Shown: positions 39,042 to 49,053, numbered from the stretch's first letter. The stretch is 64,000 bases of DNA from Rhizobium mesosinicum (GCF_019511345.1 NZ_JAEUAK010000002.1:620001-684000), one strand, 5' to 3'. Notes: generated by a model not told the origin, from the sequence alone. Made by a program: numbers and translations.

Positions 39042-39190
39042 ACCGGCGTTTGATCGCGCCGCGGGTCTGATAGCCGGCTTGTCCCCCGCCGCGTCAGGCT
39101 TGGACAAAGGCCTCATCCCCCTCTCCGGGCCTTTGTCCCCATTTTAAAAGCCGCCATGGCCCTCCTCCAGGCCATGGCGGCTTTGTTTTT
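39042..39190 (+). ncRNA. probable alpha-r7 family small RNA
   Basis: The region between divergent polA and marR has no gene but holds three hairpins. One is at 39060-39096 (ccgcggg... cccgccgcgg region). A second is GGACAAAGGCC...GGGCCTTTGTCC at 39102-39138. The third is a 15-base-pair terminator AAAGCCGCCATGGCC...GGCCATGGCGGCTTT followed by gttttt. A -35-like TTGAAA at 39007 would place the 5' end near 39042, giving about 150 bases. In S. meliloti the sRNA Smr7C of the alpha-r7 family sits in this polA-linked position with similar length and three stem-loops. Identity rests on location and structure, not on an alignment; the 5' end is approximate. Confidence 0.6.
39148..39190 (+). terminator. 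strong intrinsic terminator of the polA-adjacent RNA
   Basis: A perfect 15-base-pair stem, 39148-39162 with 39170-39184, seven-base loop ctcctcc, then gttttt. As no protein gene precedes it on this strand, it must end a non-coding transcript. Confidence 0.85.
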
Positions 39191-39302
39191 CAGCCAAGCG
39201 CCTCACCTCTCGAAAATTTAAGAGCTTGCCGCATATGTTTTGATGGATCGTATGCGATTTGTTGCATTGTCTACTGCACGATTTTGAGCCTAATTTACAA
39301 TC

Positions 39303-39734
39303 ATGGGATTTAATCGAATGGATTCCGGCGCCTACCTTGCCAGCCAGCTGGCCAAGGGCTTTGCCCGCTCGCTGCATCAGCGCGCGGCAGGACTCGGTTT
39401 TTCTCCCGGCCAGTTCCCCATACTTCTGGAACTTTGGGCCGAAGACGGGCTCACCCAGAAGCAGCTTCTGGAGCGCGTCGATATCGAACAGGCGACGATG
39501 GCCAACACGCTCTCCCGCATGGTGCGCGACGGGCTGATCGAGCGGCGCCCGCACCCAACCGACAAACGCGCCCAACTGATCTTCCTCACCGGGAAAGCCA
39601 AGGCGATGGAGGCCGAGGCCATCGACACGGCGCGCGAGGCCGATCTTGCTCTATTCAAGGGCTTTCGGGTTTTCGAGCGGGAGCTGATGCTCGAGTATAT
39701 CCGGCGCCTCATCAACAACGCCAAGGCGCTCTGA
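39303..39734 (+). CDS. MarR-family transcriptional regulator
   Basis: A 143-residue winged-helix regulator. The DNA-binding domain occupies residues 35-105: LGFSPGQFPILLELWAEDG, LTQKQLLERVDIEQATMANTLSRMVRDGLIERR and the wing RRPHPTDKRAQLIFLT. The D-x-R wing motif is TDKRAQ. It is probably a dimer in the cytosol responding to a small molecule. It lies downstream of the structured RNA and upstream of the M20 peptidase gene, which it may regulate; a TATCGCGATA palindrome at 39830-39839 lies between them. Confidence 0.9.
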   Translation: MGFNRMDSGAYLASQLAKGFARSLHQRAAGLGFSPGQFPILLELWAEDGLTQKQLLERVDIEQATMANTLSRMVRDGLIERRPHPTDKRAQLIFLTGKAKAMEAEAIDTAREADLALFKGFRVFERELMLEYIRRLINNAKAL

Positions 39735-39829
39735 AACACTCCACTGCGCTTGAACCTTTCACCTGAACATATCCTTCCTCGGCGACAATCGCGGAGCTCG
39801 CCATAACAGTGGCAGCCTCCGATTCATTT

Positions 39830-39839
39830 TATCGCGATA
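39830..39839. promoter_or_regulatory. short palindrome before the peptidase gene
   Basis: TATCGCGATA, flanked by A/T-rich sequence, about 90 bases before the M20 peptidase start. It could be a dimer half-site for the adjacent MarR protein. Weak evidence: position only. Confidence 0.25.
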
Positions 39840-39930
39840 TATTACCGTCAACGCGAGGACCGAAAATTTGACGCTCGAAACCGATGCCGATTGAGGCTAT
39901 CGTCCGCCCGAATTTCAGAAGGAGTCGGAA

Positions 39931-41319
39931 ATGACCGAACTAAATCCTGTCCTTGCGCGAGCGGACCAGAATCTCGATTCAAGCCTCGAGACGCTATTCG
40001 AGCTCTTGCGCATCAAGTCGATCTCGACCGATCCGGCCTACAAGATTGAATGCCGCAAGGCAGCAGAGTGGCTGGTCGCCTACCTCAAGACGCTTGGCTT
40101 CGATGCCTCGGTTCGCGACACGCCCGGCCACCCGATGGTGGTCGCCCATCACGAAGGCGCCTCGGCTGATGCGCCCCACGTCTTGTTCTACGGTCACTAT
40201 GACGTGCAGCCGGTCGATCCGATCGAGCTCTGGGAAAACGACCCCTTCGATCCCGCCGTCAAGGATGCCGGCAACGGCCGCAAGATCCTCACCGGCCGCG
40301 GCACTGCCGACGACAAGGGCCAGCTGATGACCTTTGTCGAGGCCTGCCGCGCCTATAAGGAAATCAACGGCGCGCTTCCCTGCCGCGTCACCATTCTTTT
40401 CGAAGGCGAGGAAGAGTCCGGCTCGCCGTCGCTGAAGCCGTTCCTCGAAGCCAATGCCGCCGAACTCAAGGCCGATTACGCTCTCGTCTGCGACACCAGC
40501 ATGTGGGATCGCGATACGCCGGCAATCGCGGCCGCTCTTCGTGGCCTTGTGGGTGAAGAAATCGTGGTGACGGCAGCCGACCGCGACCTGCATTCCGGCC
40601 TGTTCGGCGGTGCCGCCGCCAACCCGATCCATATTCTCGTGGAGGCGCTTGCCGGCCTGCATGACGAGACCGGCCGCGTTACGCTTGAAGGCTTTTACGA
40701 CGGTGTGGAGGAAACACCCGCCAACATCAAGGCATCCTGGGATGCGCTCGGCAAGTCTGCGGAAAACTTCCTCGGCGAAGTCGGCCTCTCCATTCCCTCG
40801 GGCGAGAAGGGCCGCTCGGTCCTGGAACTCACCTGGGCGCGCCCGACGGCCGAGGTCAACGGCATCTGGGGCGGCTATACCGGTGAAGGCTTCAAGACGG
40901 TCATTGCCGCAAAGGCATCGGCGAAAGTCTCTTTCCGCCTCGTCGGCACGCAGGATCCGGCAGCGATCCGTGAGAGCTTCCGCAACTACGTTCGCTCGAA
41001 GATCCCGGCCGACTGCTCGGTCGAGTTCCATCCCCATGGCGCCTCCCCGGCCATTCATCTTTCCTATGACTCGCCTGTTCTGACCAAGGCGCGCAACGCG
41101 CTTTCCGATGAATGGCCGAAGCCTGCCGTTGTCATCGGCATGGGCGGCTCGATCCCGATCGTCGGCGATTTTCAGAAGATGCTCGGCATGGAATCCCTGC
41201 TCGTCGGCTTCGGTCTTTCCGACGACCGCATCCATTCGCCGAACGAAAAATACGAGCTCGCCTCCTACCACAAGGGTATCCGCTCCTGGGTGCGCATCCT
41301 TGCTGCACTGAAGGTTTGA
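39931..41319 (+). CDS. M20-family dipeptidase
   Basis: A 462-residue metallopeptidase. Zinc-binding motifs are FYGHYDVQP near residue 86 (H-x-D), GRGTADDKGQ near 124 with the bridging Asp, EGEEESGSPS near 156 with the catalytic Glu-Glu, and the C-terminal His region SDDRIHSPNEKYELASYHKG. A dimerisation domain (RDLHSGLFGGAAANPIH onward) splits the catalytic domain. It resembles dipeptidases of the carnosinase/CNDP type, so cytosolic peptide hydrolysis is likely; the exact substrate is unknown. The ribosome binding site AGGAG is at good distance. Confidence 0.9.
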   Translation: MTELNPVLARADQNLDSSLETLFELLRIKSISTDPAYKIECRKAAEWLVAYLKTLGFDASVRDTPGHPMVVAHHEGASADAPHVLFYGHYDVQPVDPIELWENDPFDPAVKDAGNGRKILTGRGTADDKGQLMTFVEACRAYKEINGALPCRVTILFEGEEESGSPSLKPFLEANAAELKADYALVCDTSMWDRDTPAIAAALRGLVGEEIVVTAADRDLHSGLFGGAAANPIHILVEALAGLHDETGRVTLEGFYDGVEETPANIKASWDALGKSAENFLGEVGLSIPSGEKGRSVLELTWARPTAEVNGIWGGYTGEGFKTVIAAKASAKVSFRLVGTQDPAAIRESFRNYVRSKIPADCSVEFHPHGASPAIHLSYDSPVLTKARNALSDEWPKPAVVIGMGGSIPIVGDFQKMLGMESLLVGFGLSDDRIHSPNEKYELASYHKGIRSWVRILAALKV

Positions 41320-41328
41320 AACAAAAAA

Positions 41329-41357
41329 GGCGTGCCCGCGCTTTCGCGCGGCACGCC
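41329..41357 (-). terminator. intrinsic terminator, better on minus strand
   Basis: Stem GGCGTGCC/GGCACGCC with CGCG inner pairs. Read on the minus strand it is followed by TTTTTTGTTT; on the plus strand no T-run follows. It probably stops minus-strand transcripts coming from the 6S region, and may act weakly for the peptidase gene. Confidence 0.7.
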
Positions 41358-41377
41358 ATCCGAAATCTGCAAACAAA

Positions 41378-41399
41378 AAGGCCGGGGCAAACCGGCCTT
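41378..41399 (-). terminator. second intrinsic terminator, better on minus strand
   Basis: AGGCCGG-ggcaaa-CCGGCCT; on the minus strand it is followed by TTTTTGTTT. It is the second of three such structures in tandem. Confidence 0.65.
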
Positions 41400-41455
41400 C
41401 CGTTATCCGCCTCATCTCAGTGCCAGTACATCCGTGGTCAAAGGAGAAGCGGATA

Positions 41456-41644
41456 GTGCACAGCCAGAGTGATCCCGAAAGGTTTACTGCCGGTAAACGG
41501 CTAGCTCGACCAGATCACGGAAACGATACGGCAGATAACGCTTACAACATTTCCGGGCTGCGATTTCTGAAATGTTATATTGGAAGCCGCCTTTCACATT
41601 TCAAGGCCCCGTTAAAAACCTTCGTCGCCGGCCTTGTCGTCCCT
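41456..41644. other. non-coding region before the 6S terminator
   Basis: No gene recognised. It holds a perfect short inverted repeat GTTTAC-TGCCG-GTAAAC at 41482-41498 and A/T-rich stretches near 41570. Open frames here do not look like protein. Confidence 0.4.
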
Positions 41645-41652
41645 AAAGAAAA

Positions 41653-41683
41653 GGACCCGACGTATCTGGTGATACGCCGGGCC
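41653..41683 (-). terminator. intrinsic terminator of the minus-strand 6S transcript
   Basis: On the minus strand a GC-rich stem (CCCGGCGTATC pairing with GATACGTCGGG, loop ACCA) is followed by CCTTTTCTTT. No T-run on the plus strand. It marks the likely 3' end of a precursor of the structured RNA upstream. Confidence 0.75.
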
Positions 41684-41737
41684 TGATATCGATCGGCGCG
41701 TGTTGAGGGGAGACGGCCGATCTGAGCGGGACGTGAG

Positions 41738-41887
41738 GGGTATGTCCCGCTTTCGATAAAACTGCCGCAGAGCCTATTGGTTCCCTCACCAGCCGGAAGA
41801 TGTGACGTTGGGTCCCCAACAGGTCGCGCATCTCCGCATAAGGCCAGGCAGTGACTGGCAGCCATGTGGAAAGTCGGGGCGGGCTGA
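41738..41887 (-). ncRNA. ssrS: probable 6S RNA
   Basis: The minus-strand transcript folds as a long interrupted rod. The outer stem pairs CCGACTTTC with GAAAGCGGG, the next pairs CTGCC with GGCAG. A loose central region follows (GCCAGTCACTGCC and GAACCAATAGGCTCTGCGG). The upper stem pairs CGGAGATG with CATCTTCCG, and an apical hairpin is TTGGG-GAC-CCAA. The central segments resemble the bubble strands of E. coli 6S RNA (GGCCAGUC and GGGUUACAGCCUGCGGCGG). 6S RNA binds RNA polymerase holoenzyme as an open-promoter mimic. A -10-like TACCTT at 41894-41899 suits a 5' end near 41887. Identification is by eye; ends are approximate and the RNA may be trimmed from a longer precursor. Confidence 0.65.
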
Positions 41888-42028
41888 CCGAGAAAGGTAC
41901 AGGCAGGGAGGGGACTTGCCATATTGGTGTTGTTCTTAACAGCCCGTTAATTCGCCGCATTTACAGTTCAACCGAATAAAACCGTCGCCGGGGGCGCGGT
42001 CTTAGCGCAAGGGTTCAGCCGCTCCACG

Positions 42029-44329
42029 ATGGTAGCCAGACGCAGATCAGACGACAGGATCGAACCGTCCTTCAACGGCCGCGGTGGCCGTGAGGAGGAC
42101 GACGAATTCGCGCTCGACGCCGACGATCGCATCGATGGGCGGCACGGCTCCAAACGCCCTTCGAGATCGTCCGCCTCCCGCCGGGCACCGCCAAAGCGCC
42201 GTCCCGAGCCGCGCGAACGGGGCGGTCTGTTCGCGTTTCTGCGCAGGGTCGTCTACTGGTGCATCGTGCTTGGCATCTGGGCCGGCATCGGTGTTGCCGG
42301 GCTCGTGTTCTATTATGGTTCGCGTATGCCGAGCGCCAGCACATGGGCAATCCCGGAACGGCCGCCGAACGTCAAGATCACCGCCGTGGACGGCAGCGCG
42401 ATCGCCAATCGTGGTGCGACCGGCGGCGAGGCGCTGTCGCTGGATAATATGTCGCCTTATATTCCGGAAGCGATCATCGCCATCGAAGACCGGCGCTTTT
42501 ATTCGCATTTCGGCGTCGATCCGTTCGGACTCGCGCGCGCTTTCATCAATAATGCGACCGGCCAGCCGATCCAGGGCGGCTCGACGCTGACGCAGCAGCT
42601 CGCCAAGAACCTGTTCCTCTCGCCCGACCGCACGCTGGAGCGCAAGGTGCAGGAAGTGCTGCTGTCTTTCTGGCTGGAGCAGAAATACACCAAGGACCAG
42701 ATCCTTGCGATGTATCTGAACCGCGTCTATTTCGGCTCGAACGCCTATGGTGTGGAAGCGGCGGCGCGGCGCTATTTCAACAAATCGGCGCGCGATGTGA
42801 ACCTTGGGGAAGCAGCGCTGCTTGCAGGCCTCGTGAAGGCGCCATCCCGCCTTTCGCCGGCCCGTGATCCGGATGCCGCAAATGCCCGCGCGCAGATCGT
42901 GCTGCAGGCAATGCGCGACCAGGGCTATATCAGCGCCGACGAGATCAAGACTGCGATGTCGCAGACGCCGGCTTCCGCCCGCAGCTACTGGTCGGGCGCC
43001 GGACAATATGTCGCCGACATGGTGATGGACGAGCTGCAGGGGCTGGTCGGTGAGGTGAAGGAAGACGTCATCGTCGATACGACCATCGACAAGAACCTCG
43101 AAAGGAAGGCCGAGCAGTCTCTCGTCGATGTGCTCGACAAGGAAGGCGGCAAGTTCGATGCGTCGCAGGCCGCCCTCGTCTCGATCGACGGTACCGGCGC
43201 GATCCGTGCGCTTGTCGGCGGCAGGGATTATGCGTCGAGCCAGTTCAACCGCGCCGTCAAGGCAAAGCGCCAGCCGGGCTCCTCCTTCAAGCCATTCGTT
43301 TATGCTGCCGCGCTCGAAAAGGGCCTGACACCGGATTCCGTCTTTAACGACGCTCCGATCCGTATCGGCAACTGGACGCCGGAGAATTACGAGAAGAAGT
43401 ACAATGGCGAAGTGACGCTCCGCACCGCGCTCGCCAAGTCGCTCAATACGGTGGCCGCCCAGCTCGTGATGTATGATGGGCCGGATCAGGTGATCAAGCT
43501 CGCCCACCGCCTTGGCATCGAATCCGAATTGCAGCCCAATGCCTCGATCGCGCTCGGCACCTCGGAAGTCTCCCTCATGGAGCTGACTGCCTCCTATGCC
43601 GCCTTCATGAACGGTGGCTATAAGGCGACGCCGCATGTGATCCGCAGAGTGACCACCACCGACGGCAAGGTGCTTTACGAGAATACCTATGACAATCCGC
43701 CGCGCGTGCTGTCCGAGCAGATCGTCGCCGAGATGAACATGATGATGATGGGCGTCATCAACGGCGGCACGGGCTCGAGCGCCAAGCTTACCGGCTGGCA
43801 GGCGGCGGGCAAGACCGGTACCACACAGAATTCGCGCGATGCGTTGTTCGTCGGTTTCACCAGCAATCTGACGACGGGCGTTTGGTTCGGCAATGACGAC
43901 GGCACGCCGATGAAGAAGGTGACCGGCGGCGGGCTTCCGGCCAAGGCCTGGAAGGAATTCATGGTCGCAGCGCATAAGGGACTTTCGCCGGCACCGCTTT
44001 TCGGCATGGGTCAGACATTCTCCGACCCTGGCTCCGATCCCGCCAACGGCCAGCCGATGGCGCAGGCACAGCCGGCACCCGAGCAGCCCTCTACCGTTGG
44101 AAGCATCATTTCCGGTGTCTTCGGTGGCAATACCGACCTGAACCGCTATCCGCCGACGCCCGGACAGCCGCAGGCGGCGATGCCGGTGAATGGCGGACCT
44201 GTGCCGCCCGCCGATGTTGCCGGCGGTTATGACGACATGGTGCCGCCCGGCGATGTCGGCGGCCCGCAGGCGACATCAGGGGCGCAGCAACGTCGTACGA
44301 CCCTGCTCGATCTCATCATGGGGCAATAG
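42029..44329 (+). CDS. penicillin-binding protein 1A, bifunctional glycosyltransferase/transpeptidase
   Basis: A 766-residue peptidoglycan synthase anchored in the inner membrane. The basic and Asp-rich cytoplasmic head (1-68) is followed by one membrane helix at about 70-95. The glycosyltransferase domain has EDRRFYSHFGVD near 152, GGSTLTQQLAKNLFLS, KVQEVLLSFWLE and YLNRVYFG. The transpeptidase has SxxK in PGSSFKP near 417, SxN in KSLNT near 471 and KTGTT near 595. The last 100 residues are Pro/Gln/Gly-rich and probably disordered. It precedes dnaK, as in related rhizobia. Confidence 0.93.
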   Translation: MVARRRSDDRIEPSFNGRGGREEDDEFALDADDRIDGRHGSKRPSRSSASRRAPPKRRPEPRERGGLFAFLRRVVYWCIVLGIWAGIGVAGLVFYYGSRMPSASTWAIPERPPNVKITAVDGSAIANRGATGGEALSLDNMSPYIPEAIIAIEDRRFYSHFGVDPFGLARAFINNATGQPIQGGSTLTQQLAKNLFLSPDRTLERKVQEVLLSFWLEQKYTKDQILAMYLNRVYFGSNAYGVEAAARRYFNKSARDVNLGEAALLAGLVKAPSRLSPARDPDAANARAQIVLQAMRDQGYISADEIKTAMSQTPASARSYWSGAGQYVADMVMDELQGLVGEVKEDVIVDTTIDKNLERKAEQSLVDVLDKEGGKFDASQAALVSIDGTGAIRALVGGRDYASSQFNRAVKAKRQPGSSFKPFVYAAALEKGLTPDSVFNDAPIRIGNWTPENYEKKYNGEVTLRTALAKSLNTVAAQLVMYDGPDQVIKLAHRLGIESELQPNASIALGTSEVSLMELTASYAAFMNGGYKATPHVIRRVTTTDGKVLYENTYDNPPRVLSEQIVAEMNMMMMGVINGGTGSSAKLTGWQAAGKTGTTQNSRDALFVGFTSNLTTGVWFGNDDGTPMKKVTGGGLPAKAWKEFMVAAHKGLSPAPLFGMGQTFSDPGSDPANGQPMAQAQPAPEQPSTVGSIISGVFGGNTDLNRYPPTPGQPQAAMPVNGGPVPPADVAGGYDDMVPPGDVGGPQATSGAQQRRTTLLDLIMGQ

Positions 44330-44499
44330 GGACAGTAGACATATTGAGACGGGATAAGACCCCATGCGGGAGCACGTCCCGTGCAAGGCCTGGCATGCAA
44401 GATTTGCGCAGTTTGAAGGTGCAAAGCAGACCCTTTTCCGTCTACTGTAAAAATTGAAGGCAACACATTCGTTTTGCTGGATTCCAAGCCATTTCTCGC

Positions 44500-44529
44500 C
44501 TTGCAGTCCAGAAAACCGCTCCTTATATA
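44500..44529 (+). promoter_or_regulatory. probable RpoH (heat-shock) promoter of dnaKJ
   Basis: CTTGCAG at 44500-44506 and CCTTATATA at 44521-44529, spaced 14 bases, fit the rhizobial sigma-32 pattern (CTTG ... CNTATNT). The leader to dnaK would be about 105 bases. Confidence 0.6.
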
Positions 44530-44574
44530 CGCCGCATCACCGCAATCACGATTGCGTAATCTTAGTAGACCCAT

Positions 44575-44620
44575 CCCGTAAGGGGCTGTCAGGGAAATGC
44601 CTTACCGGGGTTCCGACAGC
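44575..44620 (+). promoter_or_regulatory. structured dnaK leader, pseudoknot-capable
   Basis: Stem 1 pairs CCCGTAAGG (44575-44583) with CCTTACCGGG (44600-44609, one bulge). Its loop contains GCTGTC (44585-44590), which is fully complementary to GACAGC (44615-44620) downstream. The two can form an H-type pseudoknot or exchange as alternative hairpins. The structure ends nine bases before the AAGGAGAG ribosome binding site of dnaK, so it could modulate translation. No known riboswitch or thermometer class was recognised. Confidence 0.55.
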
Positions 44621-44641
44621 TTGCTTCAAGGAGAGAATGAC

Positions 44642-46552
<1,911 letters not shown>

Positions 46553-46634
46553 TCAGCGGGCTGTCGGTCAACGCTAGACGATAGACATCCGGCTGCTCAC
46601 CACGGCAGCCGGAAATCCATTTCCGGGGCTTAAA

Positions 46635-47777
46635 TTGGCAAAAGCGGACTTTTACGAAACTCTGGGTGTAGCCAAGACGGCGGATGAGAAAGAGCTGAAA
46701 AGCGCCTTCCGCAAGCTGGCAATGAAATACCATCCGGATAAGAACCCGGATGACAAAGACGCCGAACGCAAGTTCAAGGAAATCAACGAAGCCTACGAAA
46801 CGCTGAAGGACCCGCAGAAGCGCGCGGCCTACGACCGTTACGGCCATGCGGCTTTCGAACATGGCGGTATGGGTGGTCCCGGCGGCTTCGGCGGCGGCGG
46901 TGGTTTTGCCGGTGGCGGCTTCTCCGATATCTTCGAGGATATTTTCGGCGAGATGATGGGCGGAGGCCGCGGACGGCAGCGCTCTTCGGGCGGCCGCGAA
47001 CGCGGCGCCGACCTTCGCTACAATATGGAAATCTCGCTGGAAGAGGCCTTTTCCGGCAAGACGGCGCAGATCCGCGTGCCGACCTCGATCACCTGCGACG
47101 TCTGTTCCGGGTCCGGCGCCAAGCCGGGCACTCAGCCGAAGACCTGCGGCACCTGCCAGGGCTCGGGCCGCGTGCGCGCAGCGCAGGGTTTCTTCTCGAT
47201 TGAACGCACCTGCCCGACCTGCCACGGCCGCGGCCAGATCATTCCGGACCCGTGCCCGAAGTGTCACGGCCAGGGCCGTGTGACCGAAGAGCGTTCGCTC
47301 TCCGTCAACATCCCTGCCGGTATCGAGGATGGTACCCGTATTCGCCTCCAGGGCGAAGGCGAAGCCGGCACGCGCGGCGGCCCGGCGGGCGATCTCTATA
47401 TCTTCCTGTCGGTGAAGCCGCATGAGTTCTATCAGCGCGACGGAGCCGACCTCTATTGCGCCGTGCCGATCTCCATGACGACGGCAGCGCTCGGGGGCAC
47501 CTTCGATGTCGCGACTCTCGATGGCACGAAGTCGCGCGTCACCGTTCCCGAGGGCACGCAGGCCGGCAAGCAATTCCGCCTGAAGGGCAAGGGGATGCCG
47601 GTACTGCGCTCCAGCCAGACGGGCGATCTCTATATCCAGATCCAGATCGAGACGCCGCAGAAGCTTTCGAAGCGCCAGCGCGAGCTTCTACAGGAATTCG
47701 AGCAGCTCTCCTCCAAGGAGAACAATCCGGAATCGACGGGCTTCTTTGCCCGGATGAAGGAATTCTTCGAGGGCTGA
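46635..47777 (+). CDS. dnaJ: Hsp40 co-chaperone
   Basis: 380 residues. The J domain with HPD is at 1-70 ([30 protein letters not shown]). The Gly/Phe-rich linker is at 75-110. Four CxxCxGxG zinc repeats lie at about 154-212 ([32 protein letters not shown]). The C-terminal substrate domain follows. It stimulates DnaK ATPase and delivers clients. The start is TTG; no in-frame ATG or GTG is available near the J domain, so lower translation than dnaK is likely. A terminator follows at 47803. Confidence 0.96.
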   Translation: MAKADFYETLGVAKTADEKELKSAFRKLAMKYHPDKNPDDKDAERKFKEINEAYETLKDPQKRAAYDRYGHAAFEHGGMGGPGGFGGGGGFAGGGFSDIFEDIFGEMMGGGRGRQRSSGGRERGADLRYNMEISLEEAFSGKTAQIRVPTSITCDVCSGSGAKPGTQPKTCGTCQGSGRVRAAQGFFSIERTCPTCHGRGQIIPDPCPKCHGQGRVTEERSLSVNIPAGIEDGTRIRLQGEGEAGTRGGPAGDLYIFLSVKPHEFYQRDGADLYCAVPISMTTAALGGTFDVATLDGTKSRVTVPEGTQAGKQFRLKGKGMPVLRSSQTGDLYIQIQIETPQKLSKRQRELLQEFEQLSSKENNPESTGFFARMKEFFEG

Positions 47778-47802
47778 GTTCGATATCCGTCACGGTTACA
47801 AA

Positions 47803-47830
47803 AGCCGGAGTGCCGCCTCCGGCTCTTTTC
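47803..47830 (+). terminator. terminator after dnaJ
   Basis: AGCCGGAG-tgccgc-CTCCGGCT (eight base pairs) followed by cttttc, 26 bases after the dnaJ stop. It ends the dnaKJ transcript. Confidence 0.8.
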
Positions 47831-47982
47831 ATGCATGCTTCAATTCAGGACAGCTGTCTCGGGTCGGGACGTGGATCGAAACGCAGATGTCTTGTGTTAA
47901 CGCACAGATCCGATGACGCTTGCAAGTTCCTGAAATCCATACTGTCTTTGGCCCGCAGTCCGGGACAACAGAGGGTATTTCC

Positions 47983-48189
47983 ATGTCGGCAACGAGTTTT
48001 TCAAATAGTCTGTCCGAAGAGGTCGATGCACTGGCAGGTGCGCTCTATTCATGGTGTGCCGAGCACAACATCAAGCTTCGCAGCCAGCAGGGTCTTTCGA
48101 TCGCCAGCATCGCGATCGACCTCTACCACGCCGGCCATCAGACGCAGGACGCCCTGCTCGTCGCTTTGCACGAGCGCGAGCTTCACTGA
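47983..48189 (+). CDS. small conserved-looking protein of unknown function
   Basis: A 68-residue acidic protein starting MSATSFSNSLSEEVDAL, with helical segments LAGALYSWCAEHN and IASIAIDLYHAGHQTQDALLVALHERE. There is no signal peptide or membrane helix. The ribosome binding site is a weak GAGGG. It converges with the XRE regulator. Codon use resembles its neighbours, which supports a real gene; function unknown. A longer in-frame start at 47920 is less likely. Confidence 0.55.
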   Translation: MSATSFSNSLSEEVDALAGALYSWCAEHNIKLRSQQGLSIASIAIDLYHAGHQTQDALLVALHERELH

Positions 48190-48222
48190 AATCCGGTCGA
48201 CTTCAAGCATATGTGCGACGCA

Positions 48223-48624
48223 TCAAGCGGCGTTTTCGGCTGCCTGACCGCACATGAGGTTGAGGATTGTCTTGACCGCCTGCTTGCCCGCAATCGAGCT
48301 CAACCTGTCAAAGCTGACCGCCAATTCATAGGCCTCGGGGCTCAGCTCGACGCGGTTGGTAAACTGAGAAATTCCCGTACCCTCAAATAGCTCGGAAATA
48401 TCGACCCCAAGGAAGACTGCTATCTGATGCAGCTTGCTGGCAGAGACGCGGTTCGTCCCCTTCTCGTATTTTTGGATCTGCTGGAATGTAAGGCCAAGCG
48501 CTTCGCCGAGCTCCAGCTGAGAAACACGTCGGCGGGCGCGAAGCTGTCTCACGTTGCGGCCGACAATGATATCAATCGGATCTGGCACTGCTGCACTCTC
48601 TCCCGGTAAACCCGTATTTACCAT
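48223..48624 (-). CDS. XRE-family helix-turn-helix regulator
   Basis: 133 residues from ATG 48624, or 121 from GTG 48588. The HTH is at about 20-75: VGRNVRQLRARRRVSQLELGEALGLTFQQIQKYEKGTNRVSASKL, interrupted here only by the usual turns. A C-terminal helical tail follows (ELSPEAYELAVSFDRLSSIAG). It resembles the rhizobial PraR type, whose members act in biofilm and colonisation control, though the match is general. An inverted repeat GGTAAA-N6-TTTACC covers codons 1-7 of the ATG form; GGGAGAG before GTG 48588 makes the shorter form attractive, leaving the repeat as an upstream autoregulatory site. Confidence 0.85.
   Translation of the reverse strand: MVNTGLPGESAAVPDPIDIIVGRNVRQLRARRRVSQLELGEALGLTFQQIQKYEKGTNRVSASKLHQIAVFLGVDISELFEGTGISQFTNRVELSPEAYELAVSFDRLSSIAGKQAVKTILNLMCGQAAENAA
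48605..48622. promoter_or_regulatory. inverted repeat at the XRE gene start
   Basis: Perfect GGTAAA-CCCGTA-TTTACC. It is likely an operator for the adjacent HTH protein. It overlaps the first codons of the ATG-start reading. Confidence 0.5.
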
Positions 48625-48756
48625 ATAGCGTCAGCTGAATATCTCAATCCACAAGTTGCAAATTTCAACCGACTTTTTTTGGGCATTACGTCGCCTCAAT
48701 CGCTGTCCGCCTCGCGGATCTGCAACTTCTAATTAGCGTTTGATGACCTACCGGCG

Positions 48757-49053
48757 ATGTTGCAAAAAGTTCAACAGCCTGTAGTTGATTTCACTCCATA
48801 TGGCGATAGTTACCAGCGCCTGAACCCCCATCTTAGCGGTCAGACAAGAGGCTTCGAGTCCCGTATGACATCCGCCCTCTCCGGGAAATCTGGTGACGAC
48901 AGTATCGTCATCGATATGCGCCGCCAGAAATTGACGATGATGATCGATTCATTGAAATCCTTGCGCAGCTCGATCGAAGACCGGCCGTGGATAGAAAAGG
49001 CAATTGCGGAGGCCGAGGCACAGCTCGAGTCGCCCATCCCTTGCAGGCATTGA
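48757..49053 (+). CDS. hypothetical small protein
   Basis: 98 residues from ATG 48757, or 62 from ATG 48865. The C-terminal half is clearly coding-like and helical (IVIDMRRQKLTMMIDSLKSLRSSIEDRPWIEKAIAEAEAQLE is one amphipathic stretch split at DRPW). The N-terminal 36 residues are less convincing, and no strong ribosome binding site precedes either start. It lies between the divergent XRE gene and recF. No family recognised. Confidence 0.5.
   Translation: MLQKVQQPVVDFTPYGDSYQRLNPHLSGQTRGFESRMTSALSGKSGDDSIVIDMRRQKLTMMIDSLKSLRSSIEDRPWIEKAIAEAEAQLESPIPCRH

Noticed and set aside
41482..41498. GTTTAC-N5-GTAAAC repeat as a second site for the XRE regulator
   Set aside because: The arm order is opposite to the GGTAAA-N6-TTTACC repeat at the XRE gene, so the resemblance is probably accidental.
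41575..41960. Two overlapping minus-strand open frames of about 105-115 codons
   Set aside because: They coincide with the rod-shaped RNA and its terminator; the products look random and have no ribosome binding site.
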